The notes beneath the pieces are model-generated. The model was not told the origin of the DNA, did no database searches, and saw only the letters and a list, made by a program, of their open reading frames with translations. Of a stretch of DNA of 64,000 nucleotides, positions 1 to 9,147 are shown piece after piece. Positions within the stretch are counted from its first letter, which is position 1. Every line of letters starts with the position of its first letter. A program made the position numbers and the translations under genes. Origin of the DNA: Bin5 sp965200615 (GTDB lineage Bacteria; Chloroflexota; Anaerolineae; Caldilineales; Caldilineaceae); assembly GCA_965200615.1 (NCBI GenBank), contig OZ241377.1:682001-746000 (forward strand), read 5' to 3'.

Positions 1-222
1 GTGAACGCCGATGCCGCCGGCGGCCAGCTGCGCGTCGAACTATGCCGTCCCGACGGGCGCGTTCTGGACGGATTCTCGCGCGCAGACTGCCTTCCTCTGC
101 ACACCGACGACCTGCACTGGCAGGTTAAGTGGCAGAACCAGGAACTGCCAATCGAAGGCCCTGTCCAGATCCGCCTTTTCCTCAATTGCAGCAAGCTCTA
201 CAGCTTTACATTCAGATCCTGA
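1..222 (+). CDS. C-terminal end of a beta-propeller glycosidase-like protein (5' partial)
   Basis: The reading frame is open from the first base and stops with TGA at 220-222, so only about 73 C-terminal residues are present. They match in pattern the C-terminal beta-sandwich of the two proteins at 17756-19135 and 19294-21006: a 'G-x-L-R-V-E-L' strand, a '(D/N)GxxLxGF' turn, a W-rich centre and a closing 'L-Y-S-F-x-F' strand. The missing upstream part is therefore probably a five-bladed propeller of the same type. The internal GTG at base 1 is not argued to be the true start. Function is inferred only from these paralogues. Confidence 0.6.
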   Translation: MNADAAGGQLRVELCRPDGRVLDGFSRADCLPLHTDDLHWQVKWQNQELPIEGPVQIRLFLNCSKLYSFTFRS

Positions 223-459
223 ATCCCCGGTCTTCAATTTGACCTGCGCTTGGCATCAGCAGGATCAATACCCAATCGGCTCTGCCAAATTGGAGAGCCG
301 GCTTGCAGACCTAAACTTTTCCCAACCCGATAACAACCCTGTCTCTGCTGCCGCGCGATTTTGTCTTTCGTCTGACATAATTGTGCAACATTTCGCCGCT
401 ATCATGGCCAGGTATAAGGGATACGCCCTCAGGCAAACGAAATGTAAAGAGGTGAAACG

Positions 460-1014
460 ATGGCAAAGAAGATAGTGTTGACGAACTGTCCTGGACTGAT
501 GCTCGTGTTGATAGTCGTTACAGCGGCAATCGGTATCAGCGGCTGTGTAATGATTGTCCCGGAGGGCGAGCGCCATGGCTCAGAAGGTATCACGACGAGC
601 CGCGGCGAACATGAACGCGAGAACGGCGCCGGCAACGGTGAGAGCAGCGAAGTTGCCGGCGCAAGCGATAGCGAAGAATCAGGCACGACCCTCACCCTGA
701 CCGAGCGATACGACACCGTTCGCAAGGGCGCCCGGTTGATTCTTGTCTACGACGCCGACAGCAACACCTTTACCGGCACGGTGGAAAACACCACCAGCGG
801 CACCTTGCAGCAGGTTCGGGTTGAGGTTCACCTGTCGAATGGGGTCGAGCTCGGCCCCACAACGCCGGTCAACCTCGGCCCCGGTCAAATCGTGGATGTT
901 TCTCTCACAGCAACGGACCAGGCGTTTGACGGGTGGACCCCCCACGCTGAAGTTGGGCCGGGAAGCGGCGGCGAAGATGGTGAAGACGGCGGCGAACACA
1001 GTAGCGGCGGCTAG
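460..1014 (+). CDS. Small secreted lipoprotein with acidic linker and a beta-sandwich domain
   Basis: The protein has 184 residues and starts at ATG 460 behind the ribosome site AGAGGTG. A hydrophobic signal segment (residues 12-28) ends in the lipobox G-I-S-G-C, so Cys29 should be lipid-modified and the protein exported. Residues 33-75 are low-complexity, rich in Glu, Gly and Ser. Residues 80-160 look like an immunoglobulin-type fold with 'GTVENTTSGTLQQVRVEVHL', the pattern seen in FxLYD-like domains. The tail is Gly/Glu/Asp-rich. It sits 110 bases upstream of a two-component system, so it might be a sensed or co-regulated surface component, but this is only context. No enzymatic motif is visible. 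Confidence 0.7.
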   Translation: MAKKIVLTNCPGLMLVLIVVTAAIGISGCVMIVPEGERHGSEGITTSRGEHERENGAGNGESSEVAGASDSEESGTTLTLTERYDTVRKGARLILVYDADSNTFTGTVENTTSGTLQQVRVEVHLSNGVELGPTTPVNLGPGQIVDVSLTATDQAFDGWTPHAEVGPGSGGEDGEDGGEHSSGG

Positions 1015-1123
1015 CGAAACCGGGCCGAAAGCAGCTGATATCTGTTCACCGGTGTAGATGTATGATACTCAGACGCGGCGCCCGGTATGGACACCGCGTC
1101 TGAATGGCTTCAATTGAGAACTG

Positions 1124-1804
1124 ATGATGAGTCACATGATTCTGATCGTTGAAGACGATACGCGGATCGCGAACTGGCTGAAGATCTTCTTTGAGAAGGC
1201 GGGTTTTACGGCCGAAGTCGCACATGATGGCAGGGCAGGACTCAACCTCGCCCGCACCGTATCCCCCGACCTGATTGTGCTCGATCTGATGCTCCCCCAC
1301 CTTGATGGGATCGAGCTCTGCCGCATTTTACGCCGCGAATCAGATGTTCCCATCATCATGCTCACCGCCAGGGAAGCCCATTCCGACCGCATTACCGGCC
1401 TGGACAGCGGCGCCGATGACTATGTCGTCAAACCGTTTGACCCCGAAGAAGTCGTCGCACGCGCCAAAGCCGTGTTGCGCCGCGTCAACGACAAGGTTCA
1501 GCAAGCATTGACCTGTGGCAACATCACAATCGACGAAACGACCCGGCGTGTGACGATAGGCGAGCAATCAGTCCACCTGAGTCATGCGCAATTTCTGCTG
1601 CTAGCTACCTTCATGCGCCATCCGAATCAGGCGCTCACACGCGACCAGTTGATCACCCTCGCCTTCAACAATGATTTTGACGGATATGATCGCGCCATCG
1701 ACAACCACATCCTCCGTCTGCGCAGGCAAATTGTCGTAGATGGGCGCCAGCCGATTCAAACTGTCTATGGCGCCGGCTACAGATTCGTAACGGAGGATGA
1801 CTGA
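1124..1804 (+). CDS. OmpR/PhoB-family response regulator
   Basis: The 226-residue protein has an N-terminal receiver domain (residues 5-118) with the acidic pocket E10-D11-D12, phospho-acceptor Asp54 in 'LIVLDLMLP', Thr81 and Lys103 in 'YVVKPF'. A winged-helix DNA-binding domain follows (about 130-224), ending in the usual 'VYGAGYRF' wing. Its TGA overlaps the ATG of the histidine kinase by one base, so the two are translationally coupled partners. Target genes are unknown; the upstream lipoprotein is one candidate. No strong ribosome site is seen at ATG 1124, and ATG 1136 is a possible alternative. Confidence 0.95.
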   Translation: MMSHMILIVEDDTRIANWLKIFFEKAGFTAEVAHDGRAGLNLARTVSPDLIVLDLMLPHLDGIELCRILRRESDVPIIMLTAREAHSDRITGLDSGADDYVVKPFDPEEVVARAKAVLRRVNDKVQQALTCGNITIDETTRRVTIGEQSVHLSHAQFLLLATFMRHPNQALTRDQLITLAFNNDFDGYDRAIDNHILRLRRQIVVDGRQPIQTVYGAGYRFVTEDD

Positions 1805-3222
1805 TGTCGTTACGCTGGCGCTTTCTGGGCGCATTTGTCCTGCTCATCCTTCTGGTTGTCTCGCTTAGTCTGGGCGTCGGATACTATACGACACAGGCGC
1901 AACTGGACACATTTATTGGCGAGCTCAGTAGCGATGAAGCCAATGACTTAGCTCGCAGGTTGAGCCAGGCCTACACGTCGTCAGATGGCTGGGGAACGTT
2001 GGAGGCCGCTCTATCTGAGACAGGATACCTCTTCGCGCGCGGCGCGGAACAAGAGCGCGCCGAAGAAGCTGAAGAAAACTCCTCTGAATTCTTCCATATA
2101 GAGTCTGACAGTGACCCTGTACGCGTTGTTGTTACTGATGTCGAAGGGTATGTCTTACAAGATAACTTTTCCGAGTTGCAAAGGGGTGAGGCCGCGCCGG
2201 ATTTGGGTGGTCAGCGCGTCGATATATTCGATCTGCGCACCCGCCAGTCTGTGGGATATGCCTATGTCGACGTGAATCGTGAATTCTGGGCGACCGAGTC
2301 GCACGGATTTCTTCGAAACTTGCTTTACACCACTGCCATTGGCGGCCTGTTGACTGTCGCCTTAGCTCTCCTGCTCGCTTTCTGGCTCTCCCGCCGCATC
2401 ACCGCCCCGGTCACAGCGCTGACCCAGGCCGCCCAGTCCATCGCCCAACGCGGCGATACCGCTCTGCTCCCGGTTACCTCCTCCGACGAGCTTGGGCAGA
2501 TGAGCGCGGCATTCAACCAGATGACAACAGATCTCCAAATGCAACGCGACCTGCGCCAGCGACTGCTCGACGATATCTCACATGAATTGAATACGCCCCT
2601 GAGCGTCATCCGCCTCGAAGCGCATGGGCTGCGCCAGGGATTGCAGACGCCCGCGCAAGCAACCGACCAGATCATTCACGAGGTGAACATGCTGCACAAT
2701 CTTGTGCGCGACCTGAACTGGCTGGCCGAAACCGAATCAGACGAACTGCGGCTCACCGTTGAACCCTGTTCTATCCATCAACTGCTCACCGCTGAAGTGG
2801 AACGCTGGCAGCCGCAAGCGCAGATACGCCAGGTCACCTTGTCGCTGCAACCGCCGCCTGAGCTGCCAGAGCTCAATCTCGACCGGATGCGGATGAGCCA
2901 GGCCTTAGGCAATGTCATTCACAATGCGCTCCAGCATACGGAGGCGACCGGCCGGGTCGCGGTTGCCGCAACCATGGAAGAGGACGGGCGTGTGGAGATT
3001 TCAGTAACGGATGATGGGGCAGGCATCGACGCGGCCGATCTGTCCCATATCTTCAATCGCCTCTACCGCGCCGACCAATCTCGCAATCGCCGCACAGGCG
3101 GCATGGGGCTGGGCCTGACCATAGCCCGCGCCATTGTCGAGGCGCATAATGGCACGATCGCCGTTACCAGCAAGGGGCTTGGACAGGGGACGATCATGCG
3201 GTTCGATCTTCCACTGCCTTAA
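1804..3222 (+). CDS. Membrane sensor histidine kinase
   Basis: The protein has 472 residues. It has a transmembrane helix at about 7-29, an extracytoplasmic sensor region (30-170) with an acidic patch rich in Glu, a second transmembrane helix at about 172-197 and a HAMP linker. The dimerisation/phosphotransfer helix contains 'SHELNTPLSV', in which His260 is the predicted phosphorylation site. The ATP-binding domain shows an N box ('NVIHNALQHT'), a G1 box ('DDGAGID') and a G2 box ('GGMGLGLTIA'). The start overlaps the regulator stop. The N box and G boxes are intact, so it should be active. The ligand cannot be read from sequence. Confidence 0.95.
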   Translation: MSLRWRFLGAFVLLILLVVSLSLGVGYYTTQAQLDTFIGELSSDEANDLARRLSQAYTSSDGWGTLEAALSETGYLFARGAEQERAEEAEENSSEFFHIESDSDPVRVVVTDVEGYVLQDNFSELQRGEAAPDLGGQRVDIFDLRTRQSVGYAYVDVNREFWATESHGFLRNLLYTTAIGGLLTVALALLLAFWLSRRITAPVTALTQAAQSIAQRGDTALLPVTSSDELGQMSAAFNQMTTDLQMQRDLRQRLLDDISHELNTPLSVIRLEAHGLRQGLQTPAQATDQIIHEVNMLHNLVRDLNWLAETESDELRLTVEPCSIHQLLTAEVERWQPQAQIRQVTLSLQPPPELPELNLDRMRMSQALGNVIHNALQHTEATGRVAVAATMEEDGRVEISVTDDGAGIDAADLSHIFNRLYRADQSRNRRTGGMGLGLTIARAIVEAHNGTIAVTSKGLGQGTIMRFDLPLP

Positions 3223-3470
3223 ATGAAACCAGCCAACCAGCCTTACCCTCATCACAGTCCCGCGGCGGGGGCAACCAGGCTGACACTTCCAGGGAGCGCA
3301 AACGCCGGCTTGCATGTGTGAACAGCGATTGCTTCGATTCGCAGTCAGTTATATATTTATGGAGAAGCCAAAACAGATAGCTTGTAAGACCCATACCGCG
3401 CCCAATAGTTTTCGCCGTTAGCAAAATAGCCCAAGAACCTGAACAGGCGACACACAGATCGAGGAATCAG

Positions 3471-4193
3471 ATGAGGCTTACAATCCAGGAAAAAGAGTCC
3501 TTTGAAGCCAACGGTTATCTGCTGAAAAAAGGTCTCGTTTCCCAGCAGGAGATTGGGCAGATCCGCCAGGAGTTGAAAGACGTCCACCGGCGCATGGTGA
3601 CCGATCCCCCGCCCGAAGTCCACGTCGCATGGGAGGACGAGGACGCGCCCGATGAGAGCAAGATCATCCGCCAGCTGATGCACAGCGAGCTGGTCAGCCC
3701 CACCCTCAACCGCATCCTCCGCAGTGACACGCTCGTCGATATCGTCGCCGAGCTGATGCACCCGCAGGTCGCCCTCTACCACAGCAAACTTCTGCCCAAA
3801 GAGGCCGGCATCGGCGCGGCGACCCCCTGGCATCAGGACTACGCCTACTGGAAGACCGACGAAAACCAGCCGATAATGCTCAACTGTCAGCTCGCCATCG
3901 ATCCGATGACCCTCGAAAACGGCTGCCTGGAGTTCATCCCCGGCAGCCACCGCTGGGGACTGCAGGACCATGAGCGTCATCAGGAGACCTTCGGCATGTT
4001 CCTGCCCGGCCGCTACTACAAGCGCGACGAGGGCGTGACCGTTCCGATGGAGCCGGGCGACGGCATCTTCTTCACCTCCCTCGTCATCCACGGCTCCGCG
4101 CCCAACAAGTCGCCCCACCCCCGCTGGGCCAACACCTTCGCCTACAACGTACCCGGCAATGGCGAGCGCCAGGTCCGCGAAGTTCTACGCTGA
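3471..4193 (+). CDS. Phytanoyl-CoA dioxygenase (PhyH) family Fe(II)/2-oxoglutarate oxygenase
   Basis: The protein has 240 residues, starting at ATG 3471 behind GAGGAA. It carries the iron-binding facial triad of this superfamily: His121 and Asp123 in 'PWHQDYAYW' and the distal His207 in 'VIHGSAPN', with Arg218 placed to hold 2-oxoglutarate. The core 'ENGCLEFIPGSHRWG' is typical of PhyH-family double-stranded beta-helix enzymes. Such enzymes hydroxylate lipids or secondary metabolites and are abundant in sponge-associated Chloroflexota, but the substrate cannot be deduced. It stands alone between the kinase and the first ABC transporter. Confidence 0.9.
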   Translation: MRLTIQEKESFEANGYLLKKGLVSQQEIGQIRQELKDVHRRMVTDPPPEVHVAWEDEDAPDESKIIRQLMHSELVSPTLNRILRSDTLVDIVAELMHPQVALYHSKLLPKEAGIGAATPWHQDYAYWKTDENQPIMLNCQLAIDPMTLENGCLEFIPGSHRWGLQDHERHQETFGMFLPGRYYKRDEGVTVPMEPGDGIFFTSLVIHGSAPNKSPHPRWANTFAYNVPGNGERQVREVLR

Positions 4194-4242
4194 CTGTAGA
4201 GGCCAGGGACCGGTTGCCCACATGGCGGCGAATCTGGTTTAC

Positions 4243-4268
4243 CAGAGGTGCGCCGGCCTCTGCGTTTT
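4243..4268 (+). terminator. Possible weak intrinsic terminator after the PhyH oxygenase
   Basis: CAGAGG (4243-4248) pairs with CCTCTG (4257-4262) across an 8-base GC-rich loop and is followed by GCGTTTTC. The stem is short and the T run has only four bases, so this is tentative. Confidence 0.3.
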
Positions 4269-4290
4269 CCCGCGCCGTGTCCTGACAGAT

Positions 4291-4319
4291 TTGCTCTTAC
4301 CAACTGTTTTCTATACAAT
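4291..4319 (+). promoter_or_regulatory. Possible sigma70-type promoter for the first ABC transporter
   Basis: TTGCTC (4291-4296) and TACAAT (4314-4319) are separated by 17 bases. The -10 is good and the -35 matches only three of six positions. The leader to the binding-protein gene at 4629 would be about 300 bases. Confidence 0.3.
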
Positions 4320-4628
4320 AGCCTACCGGCCGATTCGGCTGAAGAATCAGTAGTGGTCCTAACTTAGGAAGATGACCGGCAGCGGCATAAGCCAGAACCG
4401 GTCATTGCAAGGGCCTCGATCCTCTCCCCCGACCTCGAGGTTGTCCCGGTAGTGCCCCATCGGAGCCGGTGTGTCTGATTTCCCTGGACAGCCAACGCAC
4501 TCTGCTCTGGCAACCGTCTCCTGCCGTTCTGCCTTTATCTGCGACTGCAGGATTTCACCTGTGGTTACATTCTTGTTTCATTGACAATGAGTAGTTCGGT
4601 ATACAACCAAACCAGTGGAGGAGATTCC

Positions 4629-6611
4629 ATGACCCAGAGGCACATTTCACGACGAAGGTTCTTGCAGGTATCCGCCTTTGCCACCGCCGGCGCTGTGCTG
4701 GCTGCCTGCGGCGCCGGCGATGCGCCGGCTGCGGAGGAACCGGCTGCCGAAGCGCCGGCCGCGTCCGACAGCGGCGACGCGATGGTCGCATCCCAGTACA
4801 ACGAAGCGCCCATGCTGGCCGAGATGGTCGCCAACGGCGAAATCCCCCCCGTGGACGAGCGGCTGCCACCCAACCCAATGGTGATCGAACCGTTGAATGA
4901 GGTCGGTCAGTTCGGCGGCACCTGGCGCCGTATCGGTGTCGGCCCCGGCGATGCCGGCATCTTCCGGTACCGACTCATGTACCCGCAACTGGTGCGCTAC
5001 AACATGGACGGCTCCGATATCGGTCCCAATTTGGCCGAATCCTGGGAAGTCTCCGATGACGGCACGACCTACACCTTCCACCTGCGTGAAGGCGTCAAGT
5101 GGTCGGACGGCACGCCGCATTCCTCCGAGGACTTCATGTTCTGGTATGAGGACGTGCTGGGCGATGAAGACCTCGCCCCCAGCTTCCCCGTCTGGCTGAC
5201 TGTTGGCGGCGAGCCGGTTGTGATGGACGCGCCCGACGATCTCACCGTCCGCTTCACCTTCCCCGGAGCGCATGGCATCTTCATGAACCTGATGGCCGGG
5301 GCCAACGGCGCTTCGATGACCTGGTATCCCAAGCACTACATGACCCAGTTCCATCGCAACTACGCCGACGAAGACGAGTTGAACGCGCAGGCGCAGGAAA
5401 ATGAGTTTGAGTTCTGGCATCAATACTTCAACAACCGGCTCACCCCTCGCCTCAATACCGACGTGCCGGTCCTCTTCGCCTGGCGCTTCACCAAGATTAC
5501 GCCCGAAGTCCCCGTCGTGCTGGAGCGCAATCCCTACTACTGGAAGGTGGACACCGCCGGCAACCAGTTGCCCTACATCGACCGGGTTTCCACTGACATT
5601 GTCGAAGACTCCGAAGTCCTGAATCTGCGCGCTGTGGCCGGCGATATCGACATGCAGCACCGCCATATCCTGATGGAGAACTTCTCGCTCTTCAAGGAGA
5701 ATGAGGAGACCGGCAACTACGAAATCCTGCTCTGGAAGTTCGGTGAAACGAGCGATTCCGTCATCTCCTTCAATCTCTGCCATCCGGACCCGGTGATGCA
5801 CGAGATATTCAACGACAAGCGCTTCCGCTTTGCCATGTCGCATGCGATGAATCGCGATGAGGTCATCGAGGCCGTCTACCTCGGCCAGGGCGAGCCCGGG
5901 CAGCCGTCGCCGCTCGCCTCCTCCCCCTTCTATGATGAGTCGCAGGCCAAGAACGCCCTCGAGTACAACCCGGACCTGGCCAATTCTCTTCTGGACGAGA
6001 TGGGCCTGAACGAAAAGAACGCCGACGGTGTGCGCCTGAAGTCGGACGGCGAGCCGCTCAGCATCATCTTCAACTACGCGCCGGTCTTTGGCTCCTGGCG
6101 CAGTATCGGCGAACTGATGCAGAAATATATGGCCGACGTCGGCGTGCAACTGACGCTCAAAGAGGAAGCCCGCCCGCTCTGGAGCCAGCGCGTTCAGGCC
6201 TCCGAGCATGATATGACCGTCTGGACCGGCTCGGCCGAGTTCAATCCGCTGATCGACCCGCGGCACTTCATGCCCTTCTCGCAGGGCAGTTCGCATCACG
6301 CCGCCTGCCATGCCCTCTGGTACAACTCCGGCGGCGCCAACGGTGTCGAGCCGACCGGCGACCTGCGCACGACCATTGACCTCTACGAGGCGATCAAAGC
6401 CACGCCGGACGTCGACGAGCATAAGCGTCTCTTCCAGCAGATCCTCGATCTTAACAAGGAGAATCTGTGGACGTTCAGCATGGCGGTCGGCCTGCCGGCG
6501 CCGGTCGTTGTCAGCAAGAACATGGGCAACGTCCCGCGCGAGGGGGTCTCGTCCTGGCATCTGCAGACACCCGGCAGCACCGTGCCTGAGCAGTACTACC
6601 TCAAGAGCTAA
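4629..6611 (+). CDS. ABC transporter substrate-binding protein, SBP_bac_5 family, Tat lipoprotein
   Basis: The protein has 660 residues. The start is ATG 4629 because GGAGGAG lies just upstream and a twin-arginine signal follows directly: 'SRRRFLQVS' then a hydrophobic stretch ending in the lipobox LAAC, with Cys27 as the lipid anchor. An Ala/Glu-rich linker precedes the family 5 solute-binding fold, recognised by 'WEVSDDGTTYTFHLREGVKW' near residue 140. It is longer than the usual 500-550 residues of peptide-binding proteins, as is its counterpart at 11183. Two permeases follow at 6687 and 7675 but no ATPase, so it probably borrows ATPases. The ligand is unknown. Neighbouring sulfatases suggest an oligosaccharide rather than a peptide. 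Confidence 0.93.
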   Translation: MTQRHISRRRFLQVSAFATAGAVLAACGAGDAPAAEEPAAEAPAASDSGDAMVASQYNEAPMLAEMVANGEIPPVDERLPPNPMVIEPLNEVGQFGGTWRRIGVGPGDAGIFRYRLMYPQLVRYNMDGSDIGPNLAESWEVSDDGTTYTFHLREGVKWSDGTPHSSEDFMFWYEDVLGDEDLAPSFPVWLTVGGEPVVMDAPDDLTVRFTFPGAHGIFMNLMAGANGASMTWYPKHYMTQFHRNYADEDELNAQAQENEFEFWHQYFNNRLTPRLNTDVPVLFAWRFTKITPEVPVVLERNPYYWKVDTAGNQLPYIDRVSTDIVEDSEVLNLRAVAGDIDMQHRHILMENFSLFKENEETGNYEILLWKFGETSDSVISFNLCHPDPVMHEIFNDKRFRFAMSHAMNRDEVIEAVYLGQGEPGQPSPLASSPFYDESQAKNALEYNPDLANSLLDEMGLNEKNADGVRLKSDGEPLSIIFNYAPVFGSWRSIGELMQKYMADVGVQLTLKEEARPLWSQRVQASEHDMTVWTGSAEFNPLIDPRHFMPFSQGSSHHAACHALWYNSGGANGVEPTGDLRTTIDLYEAIKATPDVDEHKRLFQQILDLNKENLWTFSMAVGLPAPVVVSKNMGNVPREGVSSWHLQTPGSTVPEQYYLKS

Positions 6612-6624
6612 CGAACATCTAAGA

Positions 6625-6659
6625 GAGAGAGGAGTGAGACGTTCTCTCACTCCTCTCTC
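6625..6659. repeat. Perfect 15-bp inverted repeat (GAGTGAG family)
   Basis: GAGAGAGGAGTGAGA (6625-6639) is the exact reverse complement of 6645-6659, with the loop CGTTC. It lies between the binding-protein stop and the first permease start. It could lower expression of the permeases relative to the binding protein. No T run follows, so it is not a standard terminator. Related sequence occurs at 13162-13262 and 35371-35560. Confidence 0.8.
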
Positions 6660-6686
6660 CTCTACACTCACTCCTCGCCTTTCACT

Positions 6687-7673
6687 ATGTCTTCATTCGT
6701 ATTTCGCCGTCTCATCCTGCTGGTGCCGACGCTGTTCATGATTTCGTTGATCTCCTTCGTCATCATCGAGCTGCCGCCCGGCGACTATATGACCTCCTAT
6801 ATCGCCAACCGTATGGCGATGGGCGATGACGTACGCCAGGATGAGATCGACGCGCTTGTCAAGCAGTACGGGCTGGACCAGCCGGCGCCGGTACGCTACA
6901 CCAAGTGGCTGGGCAACGTCCTGCAGGGCAATTTCGGCTTCTCCTTCGAATGGCAGCTTCCTGTGAGCGATCTGATCTGGGAACGGCTCGGCCTGACGGT
7001 GGTGGTCGCCTTCGCCGCGCTGATATTTTCGTGGATTGTCGGCCTGGTGATCGGTATATTCTCCGCCGTATACCAGTATTCGCTCGGAGACTATTTCTTC
7101 ACTGCCCTCAGTTTCATCGGTCTCGGTACGCCCAACTTCATGCTCGCGCTCATCATGATGTGGGTCGCCCTTGCCTATTTCGGCACCAATATTTCAGGCC
7201 TTTTCTCGCCGGAGTTTGTCGATCAGCCCTGGAGCTTCGCCAAGTTTGGCGATATGCTCAAGCATCTTTGGGCGCCCGCCATCATCGTGGGGACGGCCGG
7301 ATCCGCCGGTCTTGTGCGCACCATGCGCGCCAATCTGCTTGACGAACTGAGTAAGCCCTATGTGGAAACGGGACGCGCCAAGGGCCTCAACGAGATCAGG
7401 CTTGTGTTCAAATACCCCACTCGCGTGGCCCTCAACCCCTTCGTCAGCACCATGGGCTGGGCGCTGCCGCAACTCGTCTCCGGCTCAATCATCGTCTCCG
7501 TCGTGCTCAGCCTGCCCACCACCGGCCCGCTGCTGTTGCGTGCGCTGCTGACCCAGGACATGTACCTGGCCTCAAGCTTCCTGCTCATGCTCAGCACTCT
7601 GACCATTATCGGTACGCTGATCTCGGACATACTGCTGGCGATGCTCGATCCTCGCATCCGGATGGGAGGGTAG
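6687..7673 (+). CDS. ABC transporter permease, DppB/OppB type
   Basis: The protein has 328 residues and about six transmembrane helices. It opens with the family's typical 'FRRLILLVPTLFMISLISF'. The cytoplasmic EAA loop, which docks with the ATPase, is seen as 'ETGRAKGLNE' near residue 230. The final helix ends in 'LDPRIR', as in other DppB proteins. It lies 75 bases after the binding-protein gene across a perfect hairpin, and one base before the second permease, so the three form one transport unit. It would form a heterodimeric channel with the product of 7675-8973. Confidence 0.93.
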   Translation: MSSFVFRRLILLVPTLFMISLISFVIIELPPGDYMTSYIANRMAMGDDVRQDEIDALVKQYGLDQPAPVRYTKWLGNVLQGNFGFSFEWQLPVSDLIWERLGLTVVVAFAALIFSWIVGLVIGIFSAVYQYSLGDYFFTALSFIGLGTPNFMLALIMMWVALAYFGTNISGLFSPEFVDQPWSFAKFGDMLKHLWAPAIIVGTAGSAGLVRTMRANLLDELSKPYVETGRAKGLNEIRLVFKYPTRVALNPFVSTMGWALPQLVSGSIIVSVVLSLPTTGPLLLRALLTQDMYLASSFLLMLSTLTIIGTLISDILLAMLDPRIRMGG

Positions 7674-7674
7674 C

Positions 7675-8973
7675 ATGAGCGCTGACCAATCGCTCACCGA
7701 CCAAACCCCAACCGCCGCGGAGTCCTCTCCCGCCGCCGCTACGGGCGATCTTCCGGACGCCGACTTTGCGCTGAGCCGACGCCCTCCCTCGGCCCTTGGC
7801 GAAGCGCAAACGGACGATACCGGCGCCTATCTTTCTGTCGAGGAAGAGGAAGAACGCATCTACATCGCTTCGCCGCTGCAGATGATGATGTGGCGTTTTG
7901 TCAAGCACAAAATGGCCATCGTGGGCGGCATCGTGGTTGTACTCCTCTACCTGGTCGCTATTTTCGCCGAAGTGCTCGCTCCCTATAACCCTGAAACCTA
8001 TGAGGTCGCCCTTACCTACGCGCCGCCGCAGCGGATCCATTTCTTCCACAACGGCGAGTTCCAGGGCACACCCTTCGTCTACGGCCTCACCCAGGCCCGC
8101 AACCCCGATACCCTGCGCATGGAGTTCCAGACTGACGAAACCGTGCGTTACCCTGTCCGGTTCTGGGTCGAGGGCGATACTTACAAGCTCTGGGGTCTCT
8201 TTCCCAACAGTCGCCACCTCTTCGGCATTGGCGAACCCATATACGACGCCTCCGCCGGGGAAAGCGCAGAGGCGCCGTTCTCTACGATATTCCTGCTGGG
8301 CGCCGATAAACTCGGCCGCGACATGTTCACCCGCATCATCTACGGCTCCCGCATCTCCCTCTCCATCGGCCTGATCGGCGTCGCGCTCAGCTTCATTTTC
8401 GGCGTCGTCCTCGGCGGCATCTCCGGCTTCTACGGCGGCGTCATCGATGTCCTGATCCAGCGCATCATCGAGTTCATCCGCTCCGTCCCCTCCATCCCAC
8501 TCTGGATGGCCCTTAGCGCCTCTCTGCCCCAGGACTGGTCCAACATCAGGGTCTATTTCGGCATCACCATCATCCTCTCGCTGATCGGCTGGACGTTCCT
8601 CGCGCGCGCCGTGCGCGGACGCTTTCTCTCCATGCGCGAGGAGGAGTTCATCCTCGCGGCCCGCTTCGCCGGCGCCGGCGAAATGCGCATCATCCTGCGC
8701 CATATGGTGCCCTCATTCTTCAGCCACCTGATCGCTTCAGCCACCCTTGCCGTTCCGGCGATGATCCTCAGCGAGACCTCGCTCAGCTTCCTCGGCCTGG
8801 GGCTGCGGCCCCCGACGATCAGCTGGGGCGTCCTCCTGCAGGAATCCCAGAACCTGCGCTCGGTCGCGCTGGCGCCGTGGCTGCTGCTGCCCGGCGTCTT
8901 CGTCATCATCACCGTCCTGGCGCTCAACTTCCTCGGCGACGGCCTGCGCGACGCGGCGGACCCGTATCACTAA
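7675..8973 (+). CDS. ABC transporter permease, DppC/OppC type, with large insert
   Basis: The protein has 432 residues, compared with about 300 for DppC. The extra length is an N-terminal acidic, Ala-rich extension (residues 1-70) and a periplasmic insert of roughly 110 residues after the first transmembrane helix. The insert begins near 'APPQRIHFFHNGEF' and includes 'YPVRFWVEGDTYKLWGLF'. After it come the conserved 'LGADKLGRDMFTRI' and an EAA loop at 'LAARFAGAGEMRI'. The same insert is present in the permease at 14371. It starts one base after the partner permease stop. The insert may touch the binding protein or the sugar, but this is inference. Confidence 0.92.
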   Translation: MSADQSLTDQTPTAAESSPAAATGDLPDADFALSRRPPSALGEAQTDDTGAYLSVEEEEERIYIASPLQMMMWRFVKHKMAIVGGIVVVLLYLVAIFAEVLAPYNPETYEVALTYAPPQRIHFFHNGEFQGTPFVYGLTQARNPDTLRMEFQTDETVRYPVRFWVEGDTYKLWGLFPNSRHLFGIGEPIYDASAGESAEAPFSTIFLLGADKLGRDMFTRIIYGSRISLSIGLIGVALSFIFGVVLGGISGFYGGVIDVLIQRIIEFIRSVPSIPLWMALSASLPQDWSNIRVYFGITIILSLIGWTFLARAVRGRFLSMREEEFILAARFAGAGEMRIILRHMVPSFFSHLIASATLAVPAMILSETSLSFLGLGLRPPTISWGVLLQESQNLRSVALAPWLLLPGVFVIITVLALNFLGDGLRDAADPYH

Positions 8974-9147
8974 TAGCTTTCAAGTTTCTGTATCCTGGTA
9001 AGCGCCCTAAAGCTCGCGTACGTGGGCCATTTGGGAACCAGGAACTGGGCACTGAGGGATGCGAAAGCTACAAGGGTTCAGCTTTCTGGCCTTACCGCGA
9101 ACGCGTGCAGTCCACTAAAAACTGGAAACTCAACACGGCCTGCTCCC

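Noticed and set aside
4581..4606. TTGACA (4581-4586) as promoter of the first binding-protein gene
   Set aside because: The TATACA that follows is only 13 bases away, too short for a functional spacer, and it would leave almost no leader.
4647..6671. Long open frame (about 670 codons) on the minus strand opposite the binding-protein gene
   Set aside because: It is antisense to a clearly coding gene in high-GC DNA, has no recognisable domain, and its sequence is the His/Val/Arg-rich pattern expected of a shadow frame.
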